DNA from: Reyranella massiliensis 521
Lineage (GTDB): Bacteria > Pseudomonadota > Alphaproteobacteria > Reyranellales > Reyranellaceae
Direction of reading: 5' to 3'
DNA length: 60,456 bases
NCBI GenBank assembly: GCA_945860205.1
Contig: CAMARK010000018.1
Coordinates: forward strand, 1-60,456
Shown: positions 18,188 to 26,573 of the stretch, in pieces
How positions within the stretch are numbered: the first letter of the stretch is position 1
How the letters are laid out: every line of letters starts with the position of its first letter
The notes under the pieces: model-generated
What the model was told of the DNA's origin: nothing
Seen by the model: only the letters and a program-made list of their open reading frames with translations
Database searches by the model: none
Program-made: the position numbers and the translations under genes

Positions 18188-18202
18188 TGCGAGTAAGTCG
18201 CA
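18188..18202. promoter_or_regulatory. Candidate iron-responsive operator upstream of bfd
   Basis: TGCGAGTAAGTCGCA is a near-perfect 15-bp palindrome 26 bases before the bfd start. A related TGCGACGCA occurs at 19036-19044 in the bfr-sod intergenic region. Regulation by a Fur-family protein is inferred from gene context, not from a matched consensus. Confidence 0.4.
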
Positions 18203-18228
18203 ACTCCATGGAAGCGGTCTAAAAGATC

Positions 18229-18429
18229 ATGTATGTCTGCATCTGTCGGGCCATTCGGGAACGCGATGTCGACGCCGCCGTTCGCGCGGGCGCGCGCAAG
18301 CCGTCCGATGTCTTCCGCGCCTGTGGCAAGAGCCCCCAATGCGGCACCTGTGCCTGCGACCTGCGCGAACGCATCGCCCAGACCATCCGTGAAGACGCCC
18401 GTCAGCCCGCGTTGATGGCCGCCGACTAG
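18229..18429 (+). CDS. bfd: Bacterioferritin-associated ferredoxin
   Basis: A 66-residue [2Fe-2S] protein. It opens MYVCICRAIRERDV (C4, C6) and continues FRACGKSPQCGTCAC, giving the C-x-C...C-x2-C cluster arrangement of Bfd. Bfd delivers electrons to bacterioferritin to release stored iron. It is convergent with bfr, and the two TAG stops share the palindrome CTAG at 18426-18429. Three further short residues follow the family core. Confidence 0.92.
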   Translation: MYVCICRAIRERDVDAAVRAGARKPSDVFRACGKSPQCGTCACDLRERIAQTIREDARQPALMAAD

Positions 18430-18911
18430 CTCGAGCTTTCGCCTTCGCCGATCTGGGTCTGCAGGTAGTTCTGCTCGCCCACCTTCTCCAGCAGACCGAG
18501 TTCGGTTTCGAGGAAATCGATGTGCTCCTCGGCGTCCTCGAGGATGTCGACCACGATCTCGCGGCTGACGAAATCCTTGGTCGTCTCGCAAAGCGCCACG
18601 GCCGCCACCAGATCGGTGCGTGCCACGGTCTCCAGCTTGAGGTCGGCAGCGAGGCATTCTGGAACCGTCTCGCCGATCACCAGCTTGCCGAGGTCCTGGA
18701 GGTTGGGCAGCCCATCGAGCAGCAGGATGCGCTTGATCAGCTTGTCGGCGTGCTTCATCTCGCCGATCGATTCCTCGTAGATCTTCTTGCCCAGCCGCTC
18801 GAAGCCCCAGTGGTTCATCATGCGGGCGTGGAGGAAGTACTGGTTGATGGCCGTCAGCTCGTTCTTCAGGAGCTTGTTCAGCTCGGCGATAATTTGCGGG
18901 TTGCCCTTCAT
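18426..18911 (-). CDS. bfr: Bacterioferritin
   Basis: A 161-residue ferritin-like iron store. E18, E51, H54, E94 and H130 align with ferroxidase ligands, and M52 (GEMKHADKLIKR) is the haem-axial methionine. The position of the bridging ligand E127 is Ala here (ILEDAEEHID), with E128 and E129 following. ATG 18911 has GGAGG upstream and begins with the canonical MKGNPQIIAELNKLL; the longer open frame to 19091 is not part of the protein. It is convergent with bfd and divergent from Fe-SOD. Confidence 0.93.
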   Translation of the reverse strand: MKGNPQIIAELNKLLKNELTAINQYFLHARMMNHWGFERLGKKIYEESIGEMKHADKLIKRILLLDGLPNLQDLGKLVIGETVPECLAADLKLETVARTDLVAAVALCETTKDFVSREIVVDILEDAEEHIDFLETELGLLEKVGEQNYLQTQIGEGESSS

Positions 18912-19105
18912 GGCGAACCTCCTCGGTAAGGTGTTCGCTACAGATACCCTCGAAAACACCTGACGCAACCACAGAGTGCGCGACTGAGAACCGTTCGCTG
19001 AAAAATATGTGCGCGCATACGTTTTGCTTTGAAAATGCGACGCAACAAAAGCCTTACGCAGGCGTTGCATGATGTCGGCGAACGTCAACACCAGGAGTAC
19101 CGATC

Positions 19106-19726
19106 ATGCCGCTCGACAAAGCCAAGGCCACCATTGCGCTGCCCAAGCTTCCCTATGCTGAAGATGCGCTGGCGCCGGTGATCTCAGCCAACACGATTTC
19201 CTTTCACTACGGCAAGCACCACGCGACCTACGTCAAGACGCTGAACGAGCTGATCGCCGGCACGCCCTACGAAGGCAAGTCGCTGGAGGAGATCGTCGTG
19301 GCCTCCGCCAAGGACAAGGACGCGGCCGCCAAGAAGATCTTCAACAACGCCGCCCAAGCCTGGAACCACGATTTCTACTGGCACAGCATGACGCCGAAAG
19401 GCGGCGCGCCGGCTGGAAAGATCAAGGACGCGATCGCGAAGAGCTTCGGCGACCTCGCCGCCTTCAAGAAGCAATTCGGCCAGGCGGCGGTCGGCCAGTT
19501 CGGCAGCGGCTGGGCGTGGCTGGTGAAGGGCAAGGACGGTGCGCTCACGATCGAGACGACGTCGAACGCCGACACGCCGATCGCGCACGGCGGCACGCCG
19601 CTGCTGGTCGCCGACGTGTGGGAGCACGCCTACTACCTCGATTACCAGAACCGCCGGCCCGACCACGTCACGGCCTGGCTCGACAAGCTCGTGAACTGGT
19701 CGTTCGCCGAGAAGAACCTCAACTAG
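19106..19726 (+). CDS. sodB: Iron superoxide dismutase
   Basis: A 206-residue Fe/Mn-type dismutase. Metal ligands are H34, H88, D170 and H174 (HYGKHHATYV, WNHDFYWHSM, DVWEHAYYLDY). Q84 in NNAAQAWNH is the position where Fe enzymes carry Gln, so iron is the probable metal. There is no signal peptide, so it is cytoplasmic. The 194-base spacer to bfr, which points the other way, contains the TGCGACGCA and TGCGCGCA motifs and would hold both promoters. Confidence 0.95.
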   Translation: MPLDKAKATIALPKLPYAEDALAPVISANTISFHYGKHHATYVKTLNELIAGTPYEGKSLEEIVVASAKDKDAAAKKIFNNAAQAWNHDFYWHSMTPKGGAPAGKIKDAIAKSFGDLAAFKKQFGQAAVGQFGSGWAWLVKGKDGALTIETTSNADTPIAHGGTPLLVADVWEHAYYLDYQNRRPDHVTAWLDKLVNWSFAEKNLN

Positions 19727-19766
19727 CCCCTTCAAGTAGCCCCTCAAGTAGCCAAGGAGAGACGTC

Positions 19767-19922
19767 ATGCTGGGCACCATTCTGCTGATCGTCCTGATTC
19801 TGATCCTGGTCGGTACCCTGCCGCGCTGGGGCTACAGCAGCGGCTGGGGCTACTTCCCCAGCGGCGGCATCGGCCTCGTGCTGATCATCGTCGTGATCCT
19901 GCTGCTGATGGGACGAATATAG
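19767..19922 (+). CDS. DUF3309-type small membrane protein
   Basis: A 51-residue protein too short for many gene callers. It has an N-terminal hydrophobic segment, a central TLPRWGYSSGWGYFPSGG motif and a second hydrophobic segment, the usual form of DUF3309. AAGGAGA lies seven bases before ATG 19767. Its function is unknown. It sits 40 bases after sodB on the same strand; the spacer holds a short tandem duplication of CAAGTAGCCCCT. Confidence 0.8.
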   Translation: MLGTILLIVLILILVGTLPRWGYSSGWGYFPSGGIGLVLIIVVILLLMGRI

Positions 19923-19925
19923 CCC

Positions 19926-21017
19926 TCAGTATCGGAAGGTGATGTTCACCGATCCGAACTGGGTGAACCTGTCCTGCTGGTAGAACTCGGGCGTGCGCAG
20001 AACCTGCGTGTAGGTGAAGCGCACGCCGCCATAGAGGAGCGCGAAGCCCGCCTGGGCCTCGCCGACGAAGGGCCGGTGGCCGACGCTCTGGCTAAAACCG
20101 TCGGTGTTGCCGTCGAGGAAGATGTTGCGGGCGACCGCCTGGGCATCGACGCCGGCAAAAAGATACCAGCCGAAGCTGCCGTCGCCGATGAACGCCTCCG
20201 ACCCAGGCAGTGCCGGGCGGGCGCGCGTCGGGCCGAAGTCGTCGCGCAGGTTCTTGCCGATGCGCCCGGTGCCGCCGGCGCTGGCATAGGTCGCGACGTT
20301 GCCCAGCGCGCCGCCGATGCGCGGGATGAAGTCGACCTCCAGCTTCGGATCCTCGATCAGCACCGACCGTCCGGTGCGCCAGCGCCGTTCGAAGGAAAGC
20401 CCCACCGTCGGCTCGTTGTGGAGCTGATTGGCCCAGCCGTTGGCGGAGGCAACGCCGATCAACGTGTGGAAATTGTTCTGCACGAACTCGCCGCCCGCGG
20501 CCGGCCCGATCACGCCGAGATCGAGCTGCAGCGTGTCGAGCCGCATCGGCTCGTCCCTGCCCGTCTTCTCGTCGGCCCGCTTGTAGGTGTACTGCAAGGC
20601 GAAGCTTCCGTAGAGCCACGCCGCATAGGGCCGGTCGTTGTAGATCGGCTGCGTCACCCAGGTATCCGCGGGCGTATAGATGTTCTGGCCAAACGAGACG
20701 GCGACGCGGCGGATGACCGATGTCGCCGGCGCCTCGCCGAAGAACGTGGGCACGGTCGTTGCCGCCACGATGCCGGCGGGCAGCTCCGTCAGCGCCGGCG
20801 ACAACCAGCCCACGCGAACGCCGCTGGTATAGTCGCGATCGGAGCGCGCCACGCGGTTGAACACGTCGTTCTCTATCTGGAACGTGTAGATGCTGCGCTG
20901 CTCGTCTTCGGTGGCGGAGGCGCGGGGTGGCGGCGGGGTCTGTGCCCAGACACCGGAGGTGCACGCCAAATGCGCAGCCATCGCCAAGGCGAAGGTCGTG
21001 GCGATTTTGCTTTCCAT
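19926..21017 (-). CDS. LpxR-like outer-membrane lipid A 3'-O-deacylase
   Basis: A 363-residue protein with a signal peptide (cleavage near GVWAQ, residue 26). The LpxR signature is visible: FQIENDVFNR (N50, D51), RDYTSGVRVGW (T64) and NFHTLIGVA (H184), matching catalytic and Ca-binding positions. It ends in a Phe-Arg-Tyr strand typical of outer-membrane beta-barrels. LpxR removes the 3'-acyloxyacyl chain from lipid A. Substrate here is inferred from the family. Confidence 0.87.
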   Translation of the reverse strand: MESKIATTFALAMAAHLACTSGVWAQTPPPPRASATEDEQRSIYTFQIENDVFNRVARSDRDYTSGVRVGWLSPALTELPAGIVAATTVPTFFGEAPATSVIRRVAVSFGQNIYTPADTWVTQPIYNDRPYAAWLYGSFALQYTYKRADEKTGRDEPMRLDTLQLDLGVIGPAAGGEFVQNNFHTLIGVASANGWANQLHNEPTVGLSFERRWRTGRSVLIEDPKLEVDFIPRIGGALGNVATYASAGGTGRIGKNLRDDFGPTRARPALPGSEAFIGDGSFGWYLFAGVDAQAVARNIFLDGNTDGFSQSVGHRPFVGEAQAGFALLYGGVRFTYTQVLRTPEFYQQDRFTQFGSVNITFRY

Positions 21018-21054
21018 GACCCGGTTAACGCCGCAAACCCCGGGGCGGTTGCGC

Positions 21055-22305
21055 CTACTTCGCGTTGGCAGGCGCCGATGCGTGCCAGAGTTCCGCCCGC
21101 CAGCGGAGCGCGATCAGGAGCGTGAAGCCGATGCCCAGCAGGCTGTAGAGCGAGCCTGTGGCGGCAAAGCCGGCGTATTCGACCAACGGTCCCGACAGCA
21201 GCAGCCCGAGCGGCAATCCGTAGACGGCCAGCATGCGCACGCCCATCACCCGGCCGCGGAAAGCGGGCGCAGTGAGGCGCAGGATGATGACGGCCATCGG
21301 CACCATGCAGAAGCTCTGCACCAGGCCTGCCGCAAACAGGACCGCTTCGCCCAGCAGGGGGTGCTCGATCCAGGAAAAGACGAGGTTGAAGGCAAACCAC
21401 GCGATCGTGCAGGCGACCATGGTGCGCGCCGGCCGGATCCGCGCCCCGTGGGTGGAGACCACGATCGACCCGAGCAGGGCGCCGCCGGCGAAACTCGCGA
21501 TCAGCCAGCCCAGGCCGGTCTGGCCCAGGCCATAGATGTCGCGCGCGACATAGGCGAGGATCGACCCCACGAGCGGGTAAGCCGCGAAGTTCACCAGGAA
21601 GGCCAGCAGCATCACCGCGCGCACCACCGGCGTCGACCAGACGTAGGTGAAGCCCTCCTTGAGGGACTGCAGCGGCGCGCCGTGCATCGGCACTTCGCCC
21701 AGTACCCTGATGCGCTTGGTGCCGACGCCGAACGTCAACGCCAGGCTCGTCACATAGACAGCGCACACCGCGATATAGGCAATGCCCGAGCCCAGCGCCG
21801 CCACCAGCGCCGCGCCCGACAGGGCGCCCACGATGCGAGCCGAATCGGCGGTGGTGCGCGACACGCCCATGGCTCGCATCAGGTAATCAGACGGCATGGT
21901 CTCGCCGACCAGCAGGTTGCGCATCGTGATATCGGAGGGCCGCACCAGGCCGATCACGGCGGCGAGCACGAACACCGGCACCGGGGACGCGAGGCCGGTC
22001 ATGAAGAGCGCCATCAGTGCCAGCGCCACCGCGACGTAGGTGGCGCGCATCAGGCAGAGCAGGTTGCGGTTGCCGAAGCGGTCGCCCGCCATCCCGAACA
22101 GCGGCGAAATCAGCGTCCCCAGGAACTGCAGCGATCCGAACACCGCCAGCGCCAGGACCGACTCGGTCGCGACCAGCACGAACCAGCCCAGGATCACGCC
22201 TTCCATCTCGAACGCCCAGGACGCAAGCAGGTCGGCCGGCCACTGGAACCGGAAACTCCTGATGCGAAACGGCGCCAAGGCCGGCACACGCTCGATGAGA
22301 CTCAC
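21055..22305 (-). CDS. MFS transporter
   Basis: A 416-residue twelve-helix transporter in the enterobactin-exporter/MFS-3 style: GMAGDRFGNRNLL between helices 2 and 3 and THGARIRPARTM in the middle loop. The frame is open to 22470, but GTG 22305 (VSLIERVPALAPFRIRSFRFQW) is the natural start for this group, since the added residues are basic and unstructured. Substrate unknown. Upstream is a structured spacer. Confidence 0.85.
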   Translation of the reverse strand: MSLIERVPALAPFRIRSFRFQWPADLLASWAFEMEGVILGWFVLVATESVLALAVFGSLQFLGTLISPLFGMAGDRFGNRNLLCLMRATYVAVALALMALFMTGLASPVPVFVLAAVIGLVRPSDITMRNLLVGETMPSDYLMRAMGVSRTTADSARIVGALSGAALVAALGSGIAYIAVCAVYVTSLALTFGVGTKRIRVLGEVPMHGAPLQSLKEGFTYVWSTPVVRAVMLLAFLVNFAAYPLVGSILAYVARDIYGLGQTGLGWLIASFAGGALLGSIVVSTHGARIRPARTMVACTIAWFAFNLVFSWIEHPLLGEAVLFAAGLVQSFCMVPMAVIILRLTAPAFRGRVMGVRMLAVYGLPLGLLLSGPLVEYAGFAATGSLYSLLGIGFTLLIALRWRAELWHASAPANAK

Positions 22306-22606
22306 GTCTTGGTCGTTCCCCTCCCCAGTCCGGCGTCTTGTGATGCGCCGGTGGGGACGGGCAACCTGCGCCCTTGGGACAGGAGCGGCAATGAACTCCT
22401 GTTCATACCGCCCCCACCAAAAGCGGGGCCCGGCCCTTGAAGCCCCTACCAGGTGTGGCCTTTTTGACATTCCTGGATTGTGAATATCCGTCTACCGCAC
22501 TTGCGTTGCCGGGCCGCTCAGAGCAGTGTGGACGTGAAATGCCTTCTGGCGGTGGAAAGCCAAAATTGGAACCGCTCGCGGGACTATTGTGTTGGAGAAA
22601 TCCGTG
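22306..22606. other. Structured spacer between MFS and radical SAM genes
   Basis: This 301-base divergent spacer holds no gene. Read on the minus strand it forms several hairpins before the MFS start: CCCC-CCGGCG pairs with CGCCGG-GGGG (22325-22358), and ATGAAC pairs with GTTCAT around AGGA (22389-22404). It could be a regulatory leader or a repeat remnant; no riboswitch class is recognised. Confidence 0.4.
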
Positions 22607-24418
22607 ATGGCCGGTGCCGCAAAGCGAACGCCTTTCCACTTGGTACTGATCAAGCCGACTCACTACGACGACGACGGCTATCCCATCACGTGGTTCAGGT
22701 CCCACATCCCGTCCAATACGCTCGCCGCTCTCTATGGTCTGGGCGCGGACTGTCAGCAGCGCCAGGTGCTGGGCCCGGATGTGGATATCCTCATCAAGCC
22801 GTTCGACGAGACCAATACCCGTGTCCGGCCGGACAAGATCATGGCCGACATCAAGCGCACGGGCGGCAAGGCCCTGATCTGCTTGGTCGGTGTCCAATCG
22901 AACCAGTTTCCCCACGCCATCGACCTCGCCCGCCATTTCCTCAAGGCCGGCTATCAGGTCGCCATGGGCGGCTTCCATGCCGCCGGCTGCCTGTCGATGC
23001 TGCCGGTCGTGCCGCCGGAGATTCAGGCGGCCATGGACATGGGCATCTCGATCTATGCCGGCGAGGCCGAGGAAAACCGACTCGACGAGGTGCTGCTCGA
23101 CGCCTGGCACCACAGGCTGAAGCCGCTCTACAACTACATGGACGACCTGCCGGGCATCGAGGGCGCGCCGACACCGCATCTGCCACCGGCCGCGCTCGCC
23201 CGCAACGAAGGCCGCAAGTCGAGCTTCGACCTCGGCCGCGGCTGCCCGTTCCAGTGCTCGTTCTGCACCATCATCAACGTGCAGGGCCGCAAGAGCCGCT
23301 TCCGCAATACTGACGACCTCGAAGCGATCATCCGCGAGAACCACAAGCAGGGCATCACGTCGTTCTTCATCACCGACGACAACATGGCCCGCAACAAGCA
23401 CTGGGAAGAGTTCTTCGACCGGCTGATCGAACTCAAGGAGAACGAGGACATCAAGGTGTCGTTGATCATCCAGGTCGACACCCAATGCCACCGCATCCCG
23501 AATTTCATTCACAAGTCGCGCTGGGCCGGTGTTTATCGCGTGTTCATCGGACTCGAAAACGTCAACCCGGACAATCTTCTGGCCGCCAAGAAGCGCCAGA
23601 ACAAGATCACCGAATACCGCAAGATGCTGCAGGCCTGGCACGTCAGCGGCGCCTCGACCTGGGCTGGCTACATCCTCGGCTTCCCCGGTGACACGCGCGC
23701 ATCAATCCTGCGCGACCTTGAGATCATCAAGAAGGAACTCCCGCTCGATATCCTCGAGTTCTTCATGCTGACGCCCCTGCCGGGCTCGGAGGACCACCAG
23801 ACGCTGTGGAAGCAGGGCGTGTGGATGGACCCTGATCTCAACAAGTACGACCTCAATCATCGCGTCGTGCATCATCCCAAGATGAGCGACGCCGAGTACG
23901 AACAGACCTATCGCGACGCCTGGCGCACCTATTACACGCCCGAGCACATCGAGACGGTGGCGCGCCGCCACGGCTCCATCCCTGGGCGCAACCCGGCCGA
24001 GCCGGCCCAATTCATGACCATGTTCAAGATCATGTTCGAGGCTGAGAACATCCATCCGCTGGAAGGCGGCGTCGTGCGCCTGAAGTACCGCCGCGATCGG
24101 CGCCACGGCATGCCCATCGAGCCGATCGGCGTGTTCCACTGGAAGCTGGCGCTCGAGACCGTCCGCAAGCTCAAGATCTACGGGCGCCTTGCCTGGCAGG
24201 GCTGGCGGATTGGCCAGAAGGTCAGGTTCGATCCCAAGCGCCACGAGTACACCGACCTGGCCTTGGAGCCCGTGGGCGAGGACGAGATGGACAAGCTCTC
24301 GTTGTTCGCCGACACCGCCGGCGGCGGTGCCGCCGTCACCAAGAAGCGCGGCGAGGACGTCGCCCGCGCCAAGGTCGCCGCGGCCCATAACCTGCAACGC
24401 CTCGAAGCGGCGGAATAA
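22607..24418 (+). CDS. B12-binding-domain radical SAM protein
   Basis: A 603-residue protein. Residues ~10-160 form a Rossmann-like B12-binding domain (GYQVAMGGFHAAG, ISIYAGEAEEN), though no DxHxxG base-off motif is seen. The radical SAM domain follows with C213-x3-C217-x2-C220 (RGCPFQCSFC), then TDDNMARN and LGFPGDT. ATG 22607 has GGAG nine bases upstream; a GTG at 22589 would add six residues. It stands alone, so the substrate is open; hopanoid-type radical SAM enzymes share this layout but specific identity is not supported. Confidence 0.85.
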   Translation: MAGAAKRTPFHLVLIKPTHYDDDGYPITWFRSHIPSNTLAALYGLGADCQQRQVLGPDVDILIKPFDETNTRVRPDKIMADIKRTGGKALICLVGVQSNQFPHAIDLARHFLKAGYQVAMGGFHAAGCLSMLPVVPPEIQAAMDMGISIYAGEAEENRLDEVLLDAWHHRLKPLYNYMDDLPGIEGAPTPHLPPAALARNEGRKSSFDLGRGCPFQCSFCTIINVQGRKSRFRNTDDLEAIIRENHKQGITSFFITDDNMARNKHWEEFFDRLIELKENEDIKVSLIIQVDTQCHRIPNFIHKSRWAGVYRVFIGLENVNPDNLLAAKKRQNKITEYRKMLQAWHVSGASTWAGYILGFPGDTRASILRDLEIIKKELPLDILEFFMLTPLPGSEDHQTLWKQGVWMDPDLNKYDLNHRVVHHPKMSDAEYEQTYRDAWRTYYTPEHIETVARRHGSIPGRNPAEPAQFMTMFKIMFEAENIHPLEGGVVRLKYRRDRRHGMPIEPIGVFHWKLALETVRKLKIYGRLAWQGWRIGQKVRFDPKRHEYTDLALEPVGEDEMDKLSLFADTAGGGAAVTKKRGEDVARAKVAAAHNLQRLEAAE

Positions 24419-24435
24419 TCCGAATCAGAATCGCC

Positions 24436-24540
24436 TTCCTCCCCATTCAAATGGGGAGGTGCCCCGGAGGGGCGGAGGGGTCATGACCCCATCGCCCTCC
24501 TGAGACGAGGGCACTTCCCCATTTGAATGGGGAAGAGAAT
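24436..24540. repeat. Palindromic intergenic repeat, copy A
   Basis: The element contains CCTCCCCATT paired with AATGGGGAGG, the palindrome GGGGTCATGACCCC, CGCCCTC-GAGGGC, and a closing CTTCCCCATT/AATGGGGAAG hairpin. A related copy with the same core order lies at 27667-27809. It separates convergent genes and could also stop transcription. Confidence 0.75.
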
Positions 24541-24549
24541 TGAGTCTGG

Positions 24550-25428
24550 CTAGTGCACGACCGGCGGCTTCACCTCGTTCAGGCCATCGGCCACGGTGGC
24601 GGAGATCGTCGTCCGCACCATCGAGCGTTCCTTGCCGTAGTCCCACGGCCGGCCGCGATGGAGCATGGCGCGGTTGTCCCACATCACCGCGTCGCCGGTG
24701 CGCCACTTGTGCGTGTAGACGAACTCGCGCCGCGTCGCCTCGTCGAGCAGTTGCGCCAGCATCTGTCGCGCATCGCGGTCGTCCATGCCGTCGATCGCGT
24801 AGGCATGGCTCGCGACATAGAGCGCACGGCGGTCGTTGGCCGGGTTGCGCCAGTTGAGCCGCCAGCGCACCGGCGGCAGCGCCTTGCGCTCCTCGGCATT
24901 GGCGAGGTCGGGATGGATCTGGTCGCGGCTGTTGGCATAGGAATGGGTCGCCACCGCACTCTTGAGACGTTCCTGGAGATCGGCCGGCAGGCGCTCCCAG
25001 GCAAGGCGCGTCGAGGTGAACTCGGTGTCGCCATCCGCGGCCGGCAGCACGCGCGCGGTCAGGACCGAGGCCAGGGCCGGTGTTTTCTTGAACGACGAAT
25101 CGGTGTGCCAGAGTGCATTGGCCTGGGCGACCAGCACCTGGCGGTCGGTCGGCGGCACGATCTCGCCGTTCTGCCCGACATTGGTCAGCCGCGAATAGAA
25201 ACTATTGGCGCCCACGGAGGCCGCCTTGGTGAGTTCGAGCGGCCCGAAAGCCCGGCTGTAGGCGACCTGGATGTCGTCGGCGATCGGCTGGTCGCGGAAC
25301 ACCAGCAGCGAGTGGGTCTCGAAGGCCTCGCGCACGGCCTTGTAGGCATCGGCGTCGATGGCGACGTCGAGCATGGTGACGCCCTTCACTTCGACGCCAA
25401 ACCCCGGTCCCAGCGGCACCAGTTCCAT
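24550..25428 (-). CDS. TauD/TfdA-type 2-oxoglutarate-dependent dioxygenase
   Basis: A 292-residue Fe(II)/2-oxoglutarate dioxygenase. The iron facial triad is H and D in ALWHTDSSF (about residues 105-113) and H in MLHRGRPWD near the C-terminus; the Arg in RSMVRTTI binds 2-oxoglutarate. ATG 25428 has a strong AGGAGG eight bases upstream; a longer open frame is not used. Substrates in the family include taurine, 2,4-D and related acids; specificity here is not deducible. Confidence 0.9.
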   Translation of the reverse strand: MELVPLGPGFGVEVKGVTMLDVAIDADAYKAVREAFETHSLLVFRDQPIADDIQVAYSRAFGPLELTKAASVGANSFYSRLTNVGQNGEIVPPTDRQVLVAQANALWHTDSSFKKTPALASVLTARVLPAADGDTEFTSTRLAWERLPADLQERLKSAVATHSYANSRDQIHPDLANAEERKALPPVRWRLNWRNPANDRRALYVASHAYAIDGMDDRDARQMLAQLLDEATRREFVYTHKWRTGDAVMWDNRAMLHRGRPWDYGKERSMVRTTISATVADGLNEVKPPVVH

Positions 25429-25545
25429 CGCGTTCCTCCTCGCGGTTTCTATTTGGGTGGTTCTTAATTTAATGGGGATTTTATCGCAAGGCGGCACCAT
25501 CCGGCTATAGTGCGATTCTTGCATTCGAGGCATTGCAGCATCCCG

Positions 25546-26322
25546 ATGGCCGACTCCCATAAGCCGCTCCTCGCTTTTGTCTCCGCCGCCACGGCCGTCG
25601 CGCGCGAGGCCCGCGCCGCCCTGGAGAAGCGCTATGGCGCGGTGAAGCCGGCCGAAGCCGACATCATCGTGGCGCTGGGCGGCGATGGGCTGATGCTCCA
25701 GGCCCTGCACCGCAACATAAAGCGCCGGACGCCGATCTACGGCATGAATCTCGGCACCGTCGGGTTCCTGCTCAACACCTATCGCGAAGTCGGCCTGCTG
25801 CAGCGCCTAAAACGAGCCCGCAAGGTGACTTTGACGCCGCTACGCATGATCGCCGTCAACACCCGCGGCAAGCGTCACGAGGTCATGGCGATCAACGAGG
25901 TCTCGCTGCTGCGCTCCAGCCGGCAGACCGCTCGCCTCGCCGTCTCGGTCGACGGCCAGAAGCGGCTGGCCGAACTCTCCTGCGACGGCGCTCTGGTCGC
26001 CACGCCGGCCGGTTCGACCGCCTACAACCTTTCGGCTCATGGCCCGATCCTGCCGCTGGGCGCGGGCCTCCTGGCGCTGACACCGATCAACGCCTTTCGC
26101 CCCAGGCGCTGGCGCGGCGCCCTGCTGCCGCGCGCCTCCCGGGTCGATCTCACCATCCTCGATCCGCGCAAGCGGCCGGTGGCGGCGGCGGCCGATTCGG
26201 TTGAGATCCCCAACGTGGCGAAGGTGACGGTGACCGAAGCCACCGACATCGAACTCACGCTGCTGTTCGATCCCGAGCACGACCTCGAGGAGCGCATCCT
26301 CAAGGAGCAGTTCGCGCCATGA
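25546..26322 (+). CDS. nadK: NAD kinase
   Basis: A 258-residue kinase making NADP from NAD. Family motifs are [15 protein letters not shown] (the GGDG loop at about residues 43-46), [11 protein letters not shown] and [19 protein letters not shown]. It lacks the longer N-terminus of some homologues, as is usual in alphaproteobacteria. Its last codons, KEQFAP and stop, lie within the first of two 20-base near-identical repeats; the second copy abuts the next gene's TTG start. Confidence 0.95.
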   Translation: MADSHKPLLAFVSAATAVAREARAALEKRYGAVKPAEADIIVALGGDGLMLQALHRNIKRRTPIYGMNLGTVGFLLNTYREVGLLQRLKRARKVTLTPLRMIAVNTRGKRHEVMAINEVSLLRSSRQTARLAVSVDGQKRLAELSCDGALVATPAGSTAYNLSAHGPILPLGAGLLALTPINAFRPRRWRGALLPRASRVDLTILDPRKRPVAAAADSVEIPNVAKVTVTEATDIELTLLFDPEHDLEERILKEQFAP

Positions 26323-26573
26323 CGGCTGCCGCCGTCCGGAGATCCTGTTCGCACATCTCGTCGGGTGCCGCGTTCCCACCCAACCTCATGCTGAGGAGGG
26401 CGCGGAGCGCCCGTCTCGAAGCATGGGAAACAGGCGCGGTGCTCGTTCCCATGCTTCGAGACGCGACCCTCTGGGTCTCTCCTCAGCATGAGGTCGGTGT
26501 CGTTCCGGCTGGAGTGCGGTACCGACAGATCCTCCGCTCGGGGCGACGGAGTGAGGAGCAGTTCGCGCCTTGA
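26303..26573. mobile_element. Palindromic insertion flanked by 20-bp direct repeats
   Basis: AGGAGCAGTTCGCGCC followed by A/T-TGA occurs at 26303-26322 and again at 26554-26573 (19 of 20 bases identical). Between them lies 26383-26494: outer 16-bp arms (ACCTCATGCTGAGGAG) and inner 18-bp arms (CGTCTCGAAGCATGGGAA) form nested, perfect inverted repeats. The arrangement suggests a non-coding palindromic element that inserted at the end of nadK and duplicated the target. No transposase is inside. Confidence 0.6.

Noticed and set aside
19725..19753. Tandem CAAGTAGCCCCT duplication after sodB
   Set aside because: Only two short copies in a spacer; most likely slippage with no evident function.
20890..22440. 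516-codon plus-strand open frame
   Set aside because: Antisense to the LpxR-like and MFS genes; composition is shadow-like and no domain is seen.
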